Notes: a model not told the origin generated them from the letters alone. Positions 9,267-18,687 are shown, counted from the stretch's first letter. The stretch: 64,000 bases of DNA from Devosia limi DSM 17137 (GCF_900128975.1 NZ_FQVC01000005.1:186001-250000); one strand, 5' to 3'. A program made the numbers and translations.

Positions 9267-10295
9267 TCATTCAGCGGCAGCCTTTTCGGCCGGGGATCTC
9301 TGGTCGGTAATCGCCAGCGGCTCGCCGGCATCATCGCGCTTGCGCCGGATGCGCAGCCGCTTGATACGGCGGCTATCGGCGGCGAGAATTTCAAACTCGA
9401 AGCCATCCAGCCGCGTCACCCGCTCGCCCCGCTTGGGCACGTGCCCCGCCAGGTCGAACACCAGCCCGCCAATGGTCTCCACTTCGTCGCCGAACTCACC
9501 CGGATCGAAGTCCGGGCCGATCAGCGTGCGTACATCGGCCAGCTCGGCCCGGGCATCGGCAATATAGGTATCGATGCCCACCTTGCGGATCAGCGCCGCC
9601 TCGAGCTCATCGTGCTCGTCCTCGATCTCGCCAACCACGGCTTCCAAGAGGTCCTCGATGGTCACCAGACCATCGGTGCCGCCATATTCGTCGACGACGA
9701 TGGCCATATGCACCCGGCTGGCGCGCATCGATTGCAGCAAGTCACCCACCGGCATGGAAGTGGGCACGAACATCGCCGTGCGCATCAGGTCAAGCTTGAG
9801 GATCTTCTGGCGCAGGGCCGACGAGACCAGCTTGACCGGCACGTCCTTGTCGGGATCGCTGACGGGTTCGGTGATCTTTTGCAGGGCATCCTTGACGTGG
9901 ATGAAGCCCAATATCTTGTCCAGCCCGTCCTCGTAGATCGGCAGACGCGAATGGCCAACCTGGCGGAATTTGCCCAAAAGCGTGCCAAGATTGATATCGC
10001 CTTCGATCGCCTGGATGTCGGAGCGTTCGACCATGACGTCGGCGACCGTGACATTGCCCAGCTTCAGCACGTTTTGCAGGATCGTGCGTTCGCTCTCGGA
10101 GAAATCCGCTGTTTCGGCACTTCCCTGCTCGTCCAGCGCGACCTGCAGATCGTCGCGCAGGGAAACCGTGCGCAAAGCCATCAGGGACTTGATGCGGTTC
10201 CAGATCGTTGGCCCCCGCGTCGAGGCGGAGGCGGGACTAGAAGGAGGCTCGGGGTTTTCGGGCACCCTTGGGCCCATACTGTCGCTGTCGTTCAT
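9267..10295 (-). CDS. CorC/HlyC family protein with CBS domain pair (TlyC-like)
   Basis: This 342-residue cytoplasmic protein has a low-complexity N-terminus rich in Pro and Ser. It is followed by a CBS pair (VADVMVERSDIQAIEGD...HSRLPIYEDGLDKILGFIHVKDAL, then FVPTSMPVGDLLQSMRASRVHMAIVVDEYGGTDGLVTIEDLLEAVVGEI) and a C-terminal CorC_HlyC domain. The DUF21 membrane domain of larger family members is absent. Such proteins are linked to divalent cation (Mg/Co) handling. 'Hemolysin' in database names is historical. It follows ybeY by 107 bases, and in related genomes it sits between ybeY and lnt. Here lnt is 19 kb away. Confidence 0.92.
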   Translation of the reverse strand: MNDSDSMGPRVPENPEPPSSPASASTRGPTIWNRIKSLMALRTVSLRDDLQVALDEQGSAETADFSESERTILQNVLKLGNVTVADVMVERSDIQAIEGDINLGTLLGKFRQVGHSRLPIYEDGLDKILGFIHVKDALQKITEPVSDPDKDVPVKLVSSALRQKILKLDLMRTAMFVPTSMPVGDLLQSMRASRVHMAIVVDEYGGTDGLVTIEDLLEAVVGEIEDEHDELEAALIRKVGIDTYIADARAELADVRTLIGPDFDPGEFGDEVETIGGLVFDLAGHVPKRGERVTRLDGFEFEILAADSRRIKRLRIRRKRDDAGEPLAITDQRSPAEKAAAE

Positions 10296-10402
10296 TGTCT
10301 GATGCCGCGAGATACGGCTTTTCTGTCCTCAGTCTGAGTGTCGCGTTGTGCGCCGCAGGAACCTGTCCCGCGGATAGTGTGGCACAGGATTAGCGTCCTG
10401 AC

Positions 10403-10876
10403 CTAATCGGCGTAGGGGTCATCGATCCCCAAGCTCGCCAATATCCGGGTTTCAAGGCTCTCCATTTGAAGGGCTTCGGCCTCATCGATATGATCATAAC
10501 CCAATATATGCAGAAAGCCATGCACGACCAAATGGCTAAAGTGATCGGCAAAACTCTTGCCCAGATCATCGGCTTCACGCACCAGCGTTTCACGCGCCAT
10601 GGTGATATCGCCCAAAATCCCCATCACCGGGCCAAACGGCTCGATCTGCGGGAAGCTCAATACATTGGTGGAGCTGTCCTTGCCCCGCCATTGCTTGTTA
10701 AGCTCGTGCTGCTCTTCGTCATTGGTCAAAAGGATCGACAGCTCGGCTGCGCCCTTGACCTTGGCCTTGCTCTGCCTGAGCGCTTCCAGCACCGCGCGCT
10801 CGGCCAGAGGATCGATATCCTCCGGCCAATCGTCGTCATTGCGGATAATGGCTATTTCCAGTGGTAGCGACGTCAG
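10403..10876 (-). CDS. ybeY: Endoribonuclease/rRNA maturation factor YbeY, probable CTG start
   Basis: YbeY is a zinc-dependent RNase needed for 16S rRNA 3'-end maturation and ribosome quality control. The metal site H-x3-H-x5-H is present in VVHGFLHILGYDH, and NVLSFP is conserved. The first ordinary start in frame (GTG at 10792) would remove the N-terminal strand (LPLEIAIIRNDDDW) that the family has. In frame upstream there is no ATG, GTG or TTG, but CTG at 10876 overlaps the phoH stop (CTGA) and is preceded by AAGGA with 8-base spacing. Starting there gives 157 residues, the normal length. The start codon is therefore inferred to be CTG. Confidence 0.85.
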   Translation of the reverse strand: MTSLPLEIAIIRNDDDWPEDIDPLAERAVLEALRQSKAKVKGAAELSILLTNDEEQHELNKQWRGKDSSTNVLSFPQIEPFGPVMGILGDITMARETLVREADDLGKSFADHFSHLVVHGFLHILGYDHIDEAEALQMESLETRILASLGIDDPYAD

Positions 10877-11916
10877 CGTGTAATTCCTTCGGCGAGCTTT
10901 TCCTGGGCCTTGCGGGTCGTGTCGGCCTCGTAAGCCCGCACGATCCGCCCGACCAGCGCGTGACGTACCACGTCCTTGTCGGAAAAGCGCGAGATGTGCA
11001 CGCCTTCCACGCCATCGAGCAGACCGACGGCCTCCACCAGCCCGGATTTCTCGCCGCGCGGCAAGTCGACCTGGGTCGGATCGCCGGTAACGATCATCTT
11101 GGAGTTCTCGCCCAGGCGGGTCAGGAACATTTTCATCTGCATCGAAGTGGTGTTCTGCGCTTCGTCGAGAATCACCACCGCATTGGCGAGCGTGCGGCCA
11201 CGCATGAAGGCCAGCGGCGCCACTTCGATAATGCCCGAGGTCAGGCAGCGCTCGACATTTTCCGGCTTCATCATGTCGTAAAGCGCGTCATAGAGCGGGC
11301 GCAGATAGGGATCGACCTTTTCCTTCATGTCGCCGGGCAGGAAGCCCAGGCGCTCGCCCGCCTCGACAGCCGGGCGCGACAGGATGATACGGTTGATATC
11401 GCCACGCTCCAGCAATGACGCAGCATGCGCCACCGCCAGATAGGTCTTGCCGGTACCGGCCGGGCCGACCCCGAACACCAGCTCGCTCCGTTCCATGGCG
11501 CGCATATAGGCGTCCTGGGCGGGTGAGCGGGCGACAACAGTGGATTTGCGGGTGGCGATCTGGGCCATCCGCACCTTGCCCTTGCGCTCCAGCGTCGGCA
11601 GGGTCAGCTGGCTGTCTTCGGTCTCGATCATGCGGATGACGCCGTCGACATCGGAAATGTCGACGCTGCGCCCTTCCTCGAGCAGGCCATAGAGTGATTC
11701 GAGGACACGGCGGGCCTGGTCGACCGACGTGGCGCCGCCCTTGAGCAACACATGATTGCCGCGCGGCGTTGCCGATACCTTCAGGCGCTGTTCGATCAGC
11801 GCCAGGTTCTGGTCGAAATCGCCATACAGCTGGGCCGCGAGGCGATTATCTTCAAAAGCGAGTTCGAGTTGGGATGCGAGTGCGTTGTCTGCGGTCGGTG
11901 ACAAGTGCCTGCTCAA
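10873..11916 (-). CDS. PhoH-like ATPase
   Basis: A PhoH family P-loop ATPase, thought to act with YbeY in RNA metabolism; the biochemical role is not settled. The Walker A motif GPAGTGKT is at about residue 151 and a Walker B-like AVVILDEAQN is present. The end (EAVGLLDGVEGVHISRFSDKDVVRH) is typical. The frame stays open upstream to 12039, but that stretch is Arg/Pro/Ser-rich and unlike the family. I chose the TTG at 11916, preceded by GGGAG, which gives 347 residues. A second TTG lies four codons further on, so the start is uncertain. It overlaps ybeY by 4 bases. Confidence 0.88.
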   Translation of the reverse strand: MSRHLSPTADNALASQLELAFEDNRLAAQLYGDFDQNLALIEQRLKVSATPRGNHVLLKGGATSVDQARRVLESLYGLLEEGRSVDISDVDGVIRMIETEDSQLTLPTLERKGKVRMAQIATRKSTVVARSPAQDAYMRAMERSELVFGVGPAGTGKTYLAVAHAASLLERGDINRIILSRPAVEAGERLGFLPGDMKEKVDPYLRPLYDALYDMMKPENVERCLTSGIIEVAPLAFMRGRTLANAVVILDEAQNTTSMQMKMFLTRLGENSKMIVTGDPTQVDLPRGEKSGLVEAVGLLDGVEGVHISRFSDKDVVRHALVGRIVRAYEADTTRKAQEKLAEGITR

Positions 11917-12023
11917 ACTGGTGTGGCTCCCGGAGGGGCGGCGCGGGCTTGCGCCGCGAGGTGATAACGAGGCTAGGACGATTTGGGTCCAATGTCTGTA
12001 GCAATATTGTGACGCTCCAGCCC

Positions 12024-12107
12024 GGCCGCAAGGCGGCACAAACGCTCCGGTGGAGCGTTTTCAGGGGTGGAGGCCATGAGAGCTATGCGCGAATGGCTCG
12101 GCGGCAG
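12024..12107 (+). repeat. Short interspersed intergenic repeat, copy B
   Basis: This is the same element as 7802-7885, in the same orientation. Here the hairpin is perfect: CGCTCC-GGT-GGAGCG followed by TTTT (12043-12061). On the minus strand the same stem is followed by TTTGTG and could end miaB transcription. The remaining sequence between miaB (12159) and phoH (11916) shows no gene. Confidence 0.6.
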
Positions 12108-12158
12108 GCTCGGACGGCGGAGGAGTGTACCTAAAGCCGTGCCTGACCATTGCCACCC

Positions 12159-13556
12159 TCACGCGGCGACCGCCACCTTCAGCCGGCCAACCAGCGAATT
12201 GGTTGATGTCCCGATGATCTCCACCTGATGGATTGCCCCGATCAGATCGGTCGAGCCATCCAGATGCACAGCCTGCAGATAGGGCGAGCGGCCGCCCACC
12301 TGCCCGGCCATGCGGCCCGGCCGTTCGATCAGCACCGGCAGCGTCTTGCCGACGCAGCTGGCGTGGAAGGCGGTGGTCTGCGCATTGACCAGGTCCTGCA
12401 GCCGCCACAGGCGTTCCGACTTGACCTCTTCGGCGACCTGATCGCCCAGATTGGCGCCTGGAGTGCCCGGACGGGTCGAATATTTGAACGAATAGGCCGA
12501 GGCATAGCCCACATCGGCGATGATCTTGAGCGTGTCCTCGAAATCCTGGTCGGTCTCGCCGGGGAAGCCGACGATGAAATCGCCCGATAGCGCCATGTCC
12601 GGCCGCGCGGCCTTGATGCGCTCGATCACCTTGAGATATTCGGCCCCGGTATGGCGGCGGTTCATCGCCTTGAGAATGCGGTCCGAGCCCGACTGCACCG
12701 GCAGGTGCAGATAGGGCATCAGGATATCGAGATCGCGGTGGGCTTCGATCAGCGCATCGTCCATGTCGCGGGGATGGCTGGTGGTGTAGCGCAGCCGCTC
12801 CAGCCCTTCGATCCCGGCGAGGAGATAGGCCAATTCGCCCAGTCCCACCGTGCGCCCGGCCTCATCGACACCGTGATAGGCGTTGACGTTCTGGCCCAGC
12901 AGCGTGATTTCCTTGACCCCGCCTTCGACCAGCCCGCGTGCTTCCGCCAGCACCTGCCGCACCGGGCGGCTGACCTCGGCGCCGCGCGTATAGGGCACCA
13001 CGCAGAAGCTGCAGAATTTATCGCAGCCTTCCTGCACCGTCAGGAACGCGGTCAGCCCACGCCTTATGGTGACTTCCTTCTTGGCCGCCGGCAGGTGGTC
13101 GAACTTGTCCTCTTCGGGGAAGTCGGTATCGATCACCGCGCGCTTGAGCGAAGGATGCATATGGCGCTGGGCTTCCGCCTTGGCCAGCATGTCGGGCAGC
13201 TTGTGATAGGCCTGCGGGCCGAACACCATGTCGACGACCGGCGCACGGCGGGCGATTTCCTCGCCCTCCGCCTGCGCCACGCAGCCGGCCACCCCGATCA
13301 TCAGATCGGCCCCACCGGCGCGGCGTTCGCTCTGCAATTCCTTGAGCCGCCCCAACTCGGAAAACACCTTCTCGGAGGCCTTTTCGCGGATGTGGCAGGT
13401 ATTGAGCAGCACCAGGTCGGCCATGGCAATGTCGGCCGTCGGCTCATAGCCGTGCGGCGCCAGCGCATCCGCCATGCGGTCGCTGTCATAGACATTCATC
13501 TGGCAACCATAGGTCTTGATGAAGAGCTTCTTGGTATTCTGGCGCATCTCGGTCAT
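12159..13556 (-). CDS. miaB: tRNA-2-methylthio-N6-dimethylallyladenosine synthase MiaB
   Basis: MiaB is a radical-SAM methylthiotransferase that modifies A37 in tRNAs reading UNN codons. The 465 residues show three N-terminal cluster cysteines ([22 protein letters not shown]), the radical-SAM CxxxCxxC in [15 protein letters not shown], and a C-terminal TRAM domain ([20 protein letters not shown]). The length is normal. It heads the minus-strand run miaB, phoH, ybeY, corC, which is a conserved neighbourhood. The hairpin repeat between miaB and phoH suggests phoH may also have its own promoter. Confidence 0.97.
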   Translation of the reverse strand: MTEMRQNTKKLFIKTYGCQMNVYDSDRMADALAPHGYEPTADIAMADLVLLNTCHIREKASEKVFSELGRLKELQSERRAGGADLMIGVAGCVAQAEGEEIARRAPVVDMVFGPQAYHKLPDMLAKAEAQRHMHPSLKRAVIDTDFPEEDKFDHLPAAKKEVTIRRGLTAFLTVQEGCDKFCSFCVVPYTRGAEVSRPVRQVLAEARGLVEGGVKEITLLGQNVNAYHGVDEAGRTVGLGELAYLLAGIEGLERLRYTTSHPRDMDDALIEAHRDLDILMPYLHLPVQSGSDRILKAMNRRHTGAEYLKVIERIKAARPDMALSGDFIVGFPGETDQDFEDTLKIIADVGYASAYSFKYSTRPGTPGANLGDQVAEEVKSERLWRLQDLVNAQTTAFHASCVGKTLPVLIERPGRMAGQVGGRSPYLQAVHLDGSTDLIGAIHQVEIIGTSTNSLVGRLKVAVAA

Positions 13557-13600
13557 GCGCGCTCTTTACCAGAGGACGCGACAAGACTCAAAGCGCCGCT

Positions 13601-13625
13601 GCAACCTCTGCGCTCCGGCGGGGTT
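13601..13625 (+). promoter_or_regulatory. Possible general-stress (EcfG-type) promoter
   Basis: GCAAC-N17-GTT is one base from the EcfG consensus GGAAC-N16/17-GTT of Alphaproteobacteria. It lies 29 bases before the small-protein ATG at 13654. The match is suggestive only: the motif is short, and no anti-sigma or phyR gene is nearby. Confidence 0.35.
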
Positions 13626-13653
13626 TTACCCTCGAACCCAAGGGGAGATCGTC

Positions 13654-13863
13654 ATGACCACGACCGACAAGACCAAGCCCAAGCCCAAAACTGACTCTGC
13701 CGCCGCCATGAAGGACGGCAAGAAGCCCGGTCCCAAGGATGCGCCCATTCAGGTGCGCAATGCCGGCAAGGACGCCCTTGCCGACAAACCCAAGGACTGG
13801 GACGCACAGGACGAAGCGGTGGATGAGAGCTTTCCTGCCAGCGATTCCAGCGCCAAATACTGA
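13654..13863 (+). CDS. Small hydrophilic protein with DESFPASD C-terminal motif
   Basis: The 69-residue product is Lys/Pro/Asp-rich, with no membrane segment or signal peptide. The N-terminal half (MTTTDKTKPKPKTDSAAAMK) looks disordered. The C-terminus DEAVDESFPASDSSAKY carries the D-E-S-F-P-A-S-D motif seen in many small uncharacterised alphaproteobacterial proteins. The ATG at 13654 has a strong ribosome binding site (AGGGGAG). The function is unknown. The motif's frequent presence in stress-related loci, plus the EcfG-like promoter, makes a stress role possible. Confidence 0.75.
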   Translation: MTTTDKTKPKPKTDSAAAMKDGKKPGPKDAPIQVRNAGKDALADKPKDWDAQDEAVDESFPASDSSAKY

Positions 13864-13996
13864 TTGTCCGGCCGCGTAACATTGGCGGCGACGTCATTGT
13901 TTGCGGCGGGTGCTTCCACCCAAGCACTTGATCCGTCTATGGTCAGGTTGCGGCAGCGATTTGACGAAAACCATTCTGGCCGCGGAGCGGACACGC

Positions 13997-15709
13997 ATGG
14001 CGCAACCCGAGGTCGTCGCGACCCCAGCGAAAACGGCCCGCTCGGGTCAACCGGTGGCCTTTTACCTCTTCGCACTGGTGCTGGTCATCCTGGTGCCGGC
14101 GTTGATCGTTTCGCTGGTCCTGCTGCAGCGCACCAATCAGGCCCAGGAAGAGGTGGTGCGGTCGCTCACCAATGCCACCGTGCAGGCCATGGTGCAGACG
14201 GTCGATCGCGAAGTCTCGGGCATGATCACCACGCTGCGTGTGCTCTCAACCACCCATTCGGGCGGACTTGCCGGATTTCATGATCGCGCGCTTATCGCAT
14301 TGGCCGGCACCGGCGCCTATCTCATCGGGCTCGACGCCGATTTCAACCAGCAATTCAATACCCGCCTGCCCTTTGGGGAAGAGCTCGGGCCGACCTCCAA
14401 TCCAGAAAGCGCGCGCAAAGCACTGGAACTGGGCGTCCCGACGGTCTCCGAGCTGTTCTTTGGCAAGATCGCCCAGCGCTGGGTGTTCAACGTGCTGCTG
14501 CCGACGCCGCAAAACGATAGCGGCACCGTCCTGCTGGTTCTCACCCAGGACGCTGCCAATCTGACCGCCGCGCTGCAATCGCGGCAATTGCCGCCTGGCT
14601 GGCATGCGGCGCTGGTTGATGGCGCCAATGTCGTTATCGCCGCCACCCTCGATGCAGGGGTACAGCCCGGCCAGGTGCTGGACATGCTGCCCTTTCAGCA
14701 GGACCTGACTTCGCCGACCTGGCAGCGTCAGGTCCTCAATGGCGAGGCTATGGTCACCGCCGAGCGTGCCGCGAGCACGGCGGGCTGGCGCGTCGTCGCC
14801 TGGGCAGCTGCCTCGGCAGTGGACCGCCCGCTCGAAGAGAGCATTTTGTGGCTGGGCGCCTGGGGTGTCATCATCGCCATTGCCGCCGGTACTGTTGCCT
14901 TCTTCTTTGCGCAGCGTATTGCCAGTTCGGTGCGTGGCCTGCGCCGCGACGCCAATCGGCTGGGGCGCGGCGAGCCGGTCGAAGCCAAATCCTATCCGGT
15001 TGCCGAACTGGCCGAAGTCAGCCAGGCCCTGGCGCGTGCCTCCGAGCAGCGCCAGGCGGCGGAGCGCGACGTCCGTTTCCTGATGCGCGAACTGGCGCAT
15101 CGCTCCAAGAACCAGATGACCGTGATTTCGGCCATGGCCAAACAGTCAGCGCGTGGCGCCACCGACGTCACCAGCTATGTGCAGAGCTTCGAGCGGCGCA
15201 TTCATGGGCTGGCCCGCTCCACCGATCTGCTGCTGGCCCATGGCCGGGCCGGCGTCGGGCTCAACGAACTGGTCGCCCACCAGCTCGCCCCGTTCAGCCC
15301 TGCCGACGAAGCCCGCCGCGTCCACATCGAAGGTCCCTCGATCCGGCTCAATGCTCAGGCCGCCCAGACCCTGGGCATGGCCCTGCATGAGCTGTCCACC
15401 AATGCGGTCAAATATGGCGCCTTCGCCGAGGATAGCGGCACGCTGTCGGTGCGCTGGTCGATTGCCGGTGACCAGCTTGACCTGGTCTGGCGCGAGGTCT
15501 GCGCCAATGCCCCCGCCCCCAGCGACAGCAAGGGCTTTGGCACCACCGTCATCCATTCCATGGTCGGAGCGGCCCTCGGCGCCAAGGTCGAACGCCTGCT
15601 GCATGATGACGGCATCGAATGGCGTTTCGTCATTCCGCTGGCCGCCATTGATCCCGCCTTCGCTGCTGCCTCCCCCGATGGCCTTGAGGGCGATCCCGGA
15701 GACGACTGA
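13997..15709 (+). CDS. Membrane sensor histidine kinase, HWE family
   Basis: A 570-residue sensor kinase. Helix 1 covers about residues 20-43 (VAFYLFALVLVILVPALIV) and helix 2 about 282-302. Between them is a periplasmic sensing region of about 235 residues. A HAMP-like linker follows (RIASSVRGLRRDANRLGRGE), then the H-box RELAHRSKNQMTV with the phospho-acceptor His near 367. The N-box is ALHELSTNAVKYGAF (about 460), and LVWREV follows. The N-box His and the W-x-E mark the HWE family, common in Hyphomicrobiales and often linked to PhyR or light/stress signalling. No response regulator is adjacent, so the partner is unknown. The ATG at 13997 follows GGAG. An upstream ATG at 13901 would add 32 unsupported residues. 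Confidence 0.9.
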   Translation: MAQPEVVATPAKTARSGQPVAFYLFALVLVILVPALIVSLVLLQRTNQAQEEVVRSLTNATVQAMVQTVDREVSGMITTLRVLSTTHSGGLAGFHDRALIALAGTGAYLIGLDADFNQQFNTRLPFGEELGPTSNPESARKALELGVPTVSELFFGKIAQRWVFNVLLPTPQNDSGTVLLVLTQDAANLTAALQSRQLPPGWHAALVDGANVVIAATLDAGVQPGQVLDMLPFQQDLTSPTWQRQVLNGEAMVTAERAASTAGWRVVAWAAASAVDRPLEESILWLGAWGVIIAIAAGTVAFFFAQRIASSVRGLRRDANRLGRGEPVEAKSYPVAELAEVSQALARASEQRQAAERDVRFLMRELAHRSKNQMTVISAMAKQSARGATDVTSYVQSFERRIHGLARSTDLLLAHGRAGVGLNELVAHQLAPFSPADEARRVHIEGPSIRLNAQAAQTLGMALHELSTNAVKYGAFAEDSGTLSVRWSIAGDQLDLVWREVCANAPAPSDSKGFGTTVIHSMVGAALGAKVERLLHDDGIEWRFVIPLAAIDPAFAAASPDGLEGDPGDD

Positions 15710-15856
15710 GGCAGAATCAATAAATTCTGGCATTGGCGGCCCGTTTGGACTATATGCAGGCCAGCTTTGGACCTTCGGGCCCGGGCTTTCACGGCCCCTC
15801 CTGGACGACATCCCGGCTGGGGCGACCACAATCCTCCTTCGAAAGGGATATGTCCG

Positions 15857-16126
15857 ATGTCGATCACTGCTGAGCGCAAGACCGCTCTGATCCAGGAATA
15901 CGCAATCAAGCCAAATGATACGGGTTCGCCCGAGGTCCAGGTTGCGATCCTGTCGGAACGCATTGCCAACCTCACCGAGCACTTCAAGGGTCACGCCAAG
16001 GATAACCATTCCCGCCGCGGCCTGCTCAAGCTTGTTTCCACCCGTCGCAGCCTGCTTGACTACGTCAAGAAGGTCGACGAGTCCCGTTACAAGACCTTGA
16101 TCGAAAAGCTCGGCCTGCGTCGCTAA
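15857..16126 (+). CDS. rpsO: 30S ribosomal protein S15
   Basis: S15 binds the central domain of 16S rRNA early in 30S assembly. The 89-residue product has normal length. It starts [16 protein letters not shown] and carries the conserved [14 protein letters not shown] and [21 protein letters not shown] segments. The ATG at 15857 follows GAAAGGG. The usual neighbour pnp follows after 409 bases. truB and rbfA, which normally precede rpsO, are absent here, and a sensor kinase takes their place. The 147-base leader (15710-15856) could hold S15-controlled structure, but I cannot identify one. Confidence 0.98.
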   Translation: MSITAERKTALIQEYAIKPNDTGSPEVQVAILSERIANLTEHFKGHAKDNHSRRGLLKLVSTRRSLLDYVKKVDESRYKTLIEKLGLRR

Positions 16127-16144
16127 GCGATGCGGCTTTGAATT

Positions 16145-16172
16145 GTGGATGCGGGGCGTGCCCCGCATCCAC
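16145..16172. other. Perfect 13-bp hairpin after rpsO
   Basis: GTGGATGCGGGGC and its complement are separated by 2 bases, starting 18 bases after the rpsO stop. No T-run follows on either strand, so it is not a classical terminator. It may stabilise the rpsO 3' end or be a processing site. The rest of 16173-16469 has no gene I can support and probably forms the pnp leader. Confidence 0.6.
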
Positions 16173-16469
16173 CTTCGCCCCACCCCACAATTGGGACGGG
16201 CGGAAAGCGTAGACCGGCGATAAGCCGGAGCATGGCAGGATTATTGGCCGCTCCCCCGCCTCACGCTCGCAAAATCAGGTTTTGGTTTTGATCCCGTGAG
16301 GCACCCGACCCCGAATGTGGTCCGGAAGAGCCTCGCTTTTCCACGGATCGCGCGCCCGGGAGATTCGGAGCGTCTTGTTGTCTTGCCCATGTTTCGTCTT
16401 CGCCAGACCGAAACAGTGCCTGATTTTGAGCCTGAACCGCACATGGGGTGCGCGACGGGTGCGGGCACA

Positions 16470-16516
16470 CTGAAAGCGCCGCGCGGATTCTGCGCTCCGT
16501 GTTCCGGGCCTTTCAG
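16470..16516 (+). promoter_or_regulatory. Hairpin in the pnp 5' leader
   Basis: CTGAAAG (16470-16476) pairs with CTTTCAG (16510-16516), and a GCGC/GCGC stem lies inside. It ends 19 bases before the pnp ATG. In enterobacteria a leader hairpin is cut by RNase III and lets PNPase control its own mRNA. A similar role here is an inference from position only. Confidence 0.4.
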
Positions 16517-16535
16517 CCAGATGGAAAGACCAAAC

Positions 16536-18665
16536 ATGTTTGATCACCACAAGGTAGAGCTCAACTGGGGCGGCCAGCCGCTGACGCTGGAGACCGGCAA
16601 GATTGCCCGTCAGGCCGATGGCGCCGTGCTCGCCACCCTCGGGGAAACCGTGCTGCTGGCCACCGTTGTGTCGGCCAAGTCGCCCAAGCCGGGCATCGAC
16701 TTCTTCCCGCTGACCGTCAACTACCAGGAAAAATACTTCGCCGCCGGCAAGATTCCGGGCGGCTATTTCAAGCGCGAAGGCCGTCCGACCGAGAACGAGA
16801 CCCTGACGTCTCGCCTGATCGACCGTCCGATCCGCCCGCTTTTCCCCGAAGGCTACAAGAACGAGACCCAGGTGGTCATCACCGTTCTGCAGCACGATAT
16901 GGAAAACAATCCGGATGTGCTCGCCATGGTCGCAGCCTCGGCTGCCCTGACCATTTCGGGCGTGCCCTTCATGGGCCCGATCGGCGCTGCCCGCGTCGGC
17001 TACGTCGATGGCGAATATGTGCTGAACCTACCGGTCGACCGTCGCGCCGACAGCAAGCTCGACCTGGTCATGGCCGGCACTGCCGATGCCGTGCTGATGG
17101 TTGAATCGGAAGCGCAGGAGCTTTCCGAGGAAGTCATGCTCGGCGCCGTGATGTTTGGCCATGCCGAAAGCCGCAAGGTAATCGACGCAATCATCAAGCT
17201 GGCCGAACTGGCTGCCAAGGACGCCCGCGATTTCGAGCCGGAAGACCATTCCGCCCTCGAAGCTGAAATGCTGGCCTTCATCGAGACCGAGCTGCGCGCA
17301 GCTTACAAGCTCACCAAGAAGGAAGAGCGCTACGACGCTGTCGACGCTGCCAAGGCCAAGGTCAAGGCACACTTCGCGCCCCAGATCGAAGCTGGCACCT
17401 ATTCGCCCGAAGAAATCGGCGCTGTATTCAAGTCGCTGCAGGCCAAGGTCGTGCGCTGGAACGTGCTCGATACCGGTCTGCGCATCGACGGCCGTGACCT
17501 CGTTACCGTCCGCCCGATCGTCTCGGAAGTCGGCGTCCTGCCCCGTACCCACGGTTCGGCCATCTTCACCCGTGGCGAAACCCAGGCGCTGGTCGTTGCC
17601 ACCCTTGGTACCGGCGATGACGAGCAGTATATCGACTCGCTCGAAGGCACCTACAAGCAGAACTTCCTGCTGCATTACAACTTCCCTCCATACTCGGTCG
17701 GTGAAGCCGGTCGCATGGGCTCCCCGGGTCGTCGCGAAATCGGCCATGGCAAGCTGGCCTGGCGCGCGATCAACCCGATCCGTCCGTCGGTGGAAGAATT
17801 CCCCTACACCATCCGCGTCGTCTCCGAGATCACCGAGTCCAATGGCTCGTCCTCGATGGCAACCGTGTGCGGCACCTCGCTGGCTCTGATGGATGCCGGC
17901 GTGCCGATGAAGCGTCCGGTGGCGGGTATCGCCATGGGCCTGATCCTGGAAGGCGAAAAGTTCGCTGTCCTCAGCGACATCCTGGGTGATGAAGATCACC
18001 TCGGCGACATGGACTTCAAGGTGGCAGGCACCGAAGAAGGCGTGACCTCGCTGCAGATGGACATCAAGATCGCTGGCATCACCGAGCAGATCATGCAGAT
18101 CGCGCTCGAGCAGGCCAAGGGCGGCCGTATCCACATCCTGGGCGAAATGGCCAAGGCTCTGACCGCATCGCGTTCGGAAGTGGGCGAATTCGCGCCGCGC
18201 ATCGAGACCATGAAGATCCCGACCGACAAGATCCGTGAAGTGATCGGCACCGGCGGCAAGGTGATCCGCGAGATCGTCGAAAAGACCGGCGCCAAGATCA
18301 ACATCGAAGATGATGGTACCATCAAGATCTCGTCCTCGGACGGCGCGCAGATCGAAGCGGCCATCAAGTGGATCCGCTCGATCACCGACGAAGCTGAAGT
18401 CGGCGCCATCTATCAGGGCACCGTGGTCAAGACCGCCGATTTCGGCGCGTTCGTGAATTTCTTCGGCGCCAAGGATGGCCTCGTGCACATCTCCCAGCTG
18501 GCCGATCAGCGCGTTGCCAAGACCACCGACGTGGTCAAGGAAGGCGACAAGGTCTGGGTCAAGCTGCTGGGCTTTGACGAGCGCGGCAAGGTCCGCCTGT
18601 CGATGAAGATCGTCGACCAGGCGACCGGCAAGGAAATCGCCCAGGGCGAAGCCGCCGCCGAGTAA
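16536..18665 (+). CDS. pnp: Polyribonucleotide nucleotidyltransferase (PNPase)
   Basis: PNPase degrades RNA 3' to 5' by phosphorolysis and is a degradosome component. The 709 residues show two RNase PH domains ([21 protein letters not shown] near residue 47; [17 protein letters not shown] near 397). An all-alpha linker separates them. A KH domain ([20 protein letters not shown]) and an S1 domain ([20 protein letters not shown]) follow. The ATG at 16536 gives the family N-terminus MFDHHKVEL and follows GGAAAG. The frame is open for 80 codons upstream, but that sequence is leader. It ends in a strong terminator. Confidence 0.98.
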   Translation: MFDHHKVELNWGGQPLTLETGKIARQADGAVLATLGETVLLATVVSAKSPKPGIDFFPLTVNYQEKYFAAGKIPGGYFKREGRPTENETLTSRLIDRPIRPLFPEGYKNETQVVITVLQHDMENNPDVLAMVAASAALTISGVPFMGPIGAARVGYVDGEYVLNLPVDRRADSKLDLVMAGTADAVLMVESEAQELSEEVMLGAVMFGHAESRKVIDAIIKLAELAAKDARDFEPEDHSALEAEMLAFIETELRAAYKLTKKEERYDAVDAAKAKVKAHFAPQIEAGTYSPEEIGAVFKSLQAKVVRWNVLDTGLRIDGRDLVTVRPIVSEVGVLPRTHGSAIFTRGETQALVVATLGTGDDEQYIDSLEGTYKQNFLLHYNFPPYSVGEAGRMGSPGRREIGHGKLAWRAINPIRPSVEEFPYTIRVVSEITESNGSSSMATVCGTSLALMDAGVPMKRPVAGIAMGLILEGEKFAVLSDILGDEDHLGDMDFKVAGTEEGVTSLQMDIKIAGITEQIMQIALEQAKGGRIHILGEMAKALTASRSEVGEFAPRIETMKIPTDKIREVIGTGGKVIREIVEKTGAKINIEDDGTIKISSSDGAQIEAAIKWIRSITDEAEVGAIYQGTVVKTADFGAFVNFFGAKDGLVHISQLADQRVAKTTDVVKEGDKVWVKLLGFDERGKVRLSMKIVDQATGKEIAQGEAAAE

Positions 18666-18687
18666 GCCGCAAGGCCTGCACAATTGT

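Noticed and set aside
16145-16172. Rho-independent terminator of rpsO
   Set aside because: A perfect stem, but no T-run on either strand; listed as an unassigned hairpin.
16296-16535. N-terminal extension of PNPase
   Set aside because: The frame is open, but the sequence is unlike any PNPase and the ATG at 16536 has a good ribosome binding site and the family N-terminus.
17028-18683. 551-codon open frame antisense to pnp
   Set aside because: Mirror of PNPase codon usage, with no family similarity.
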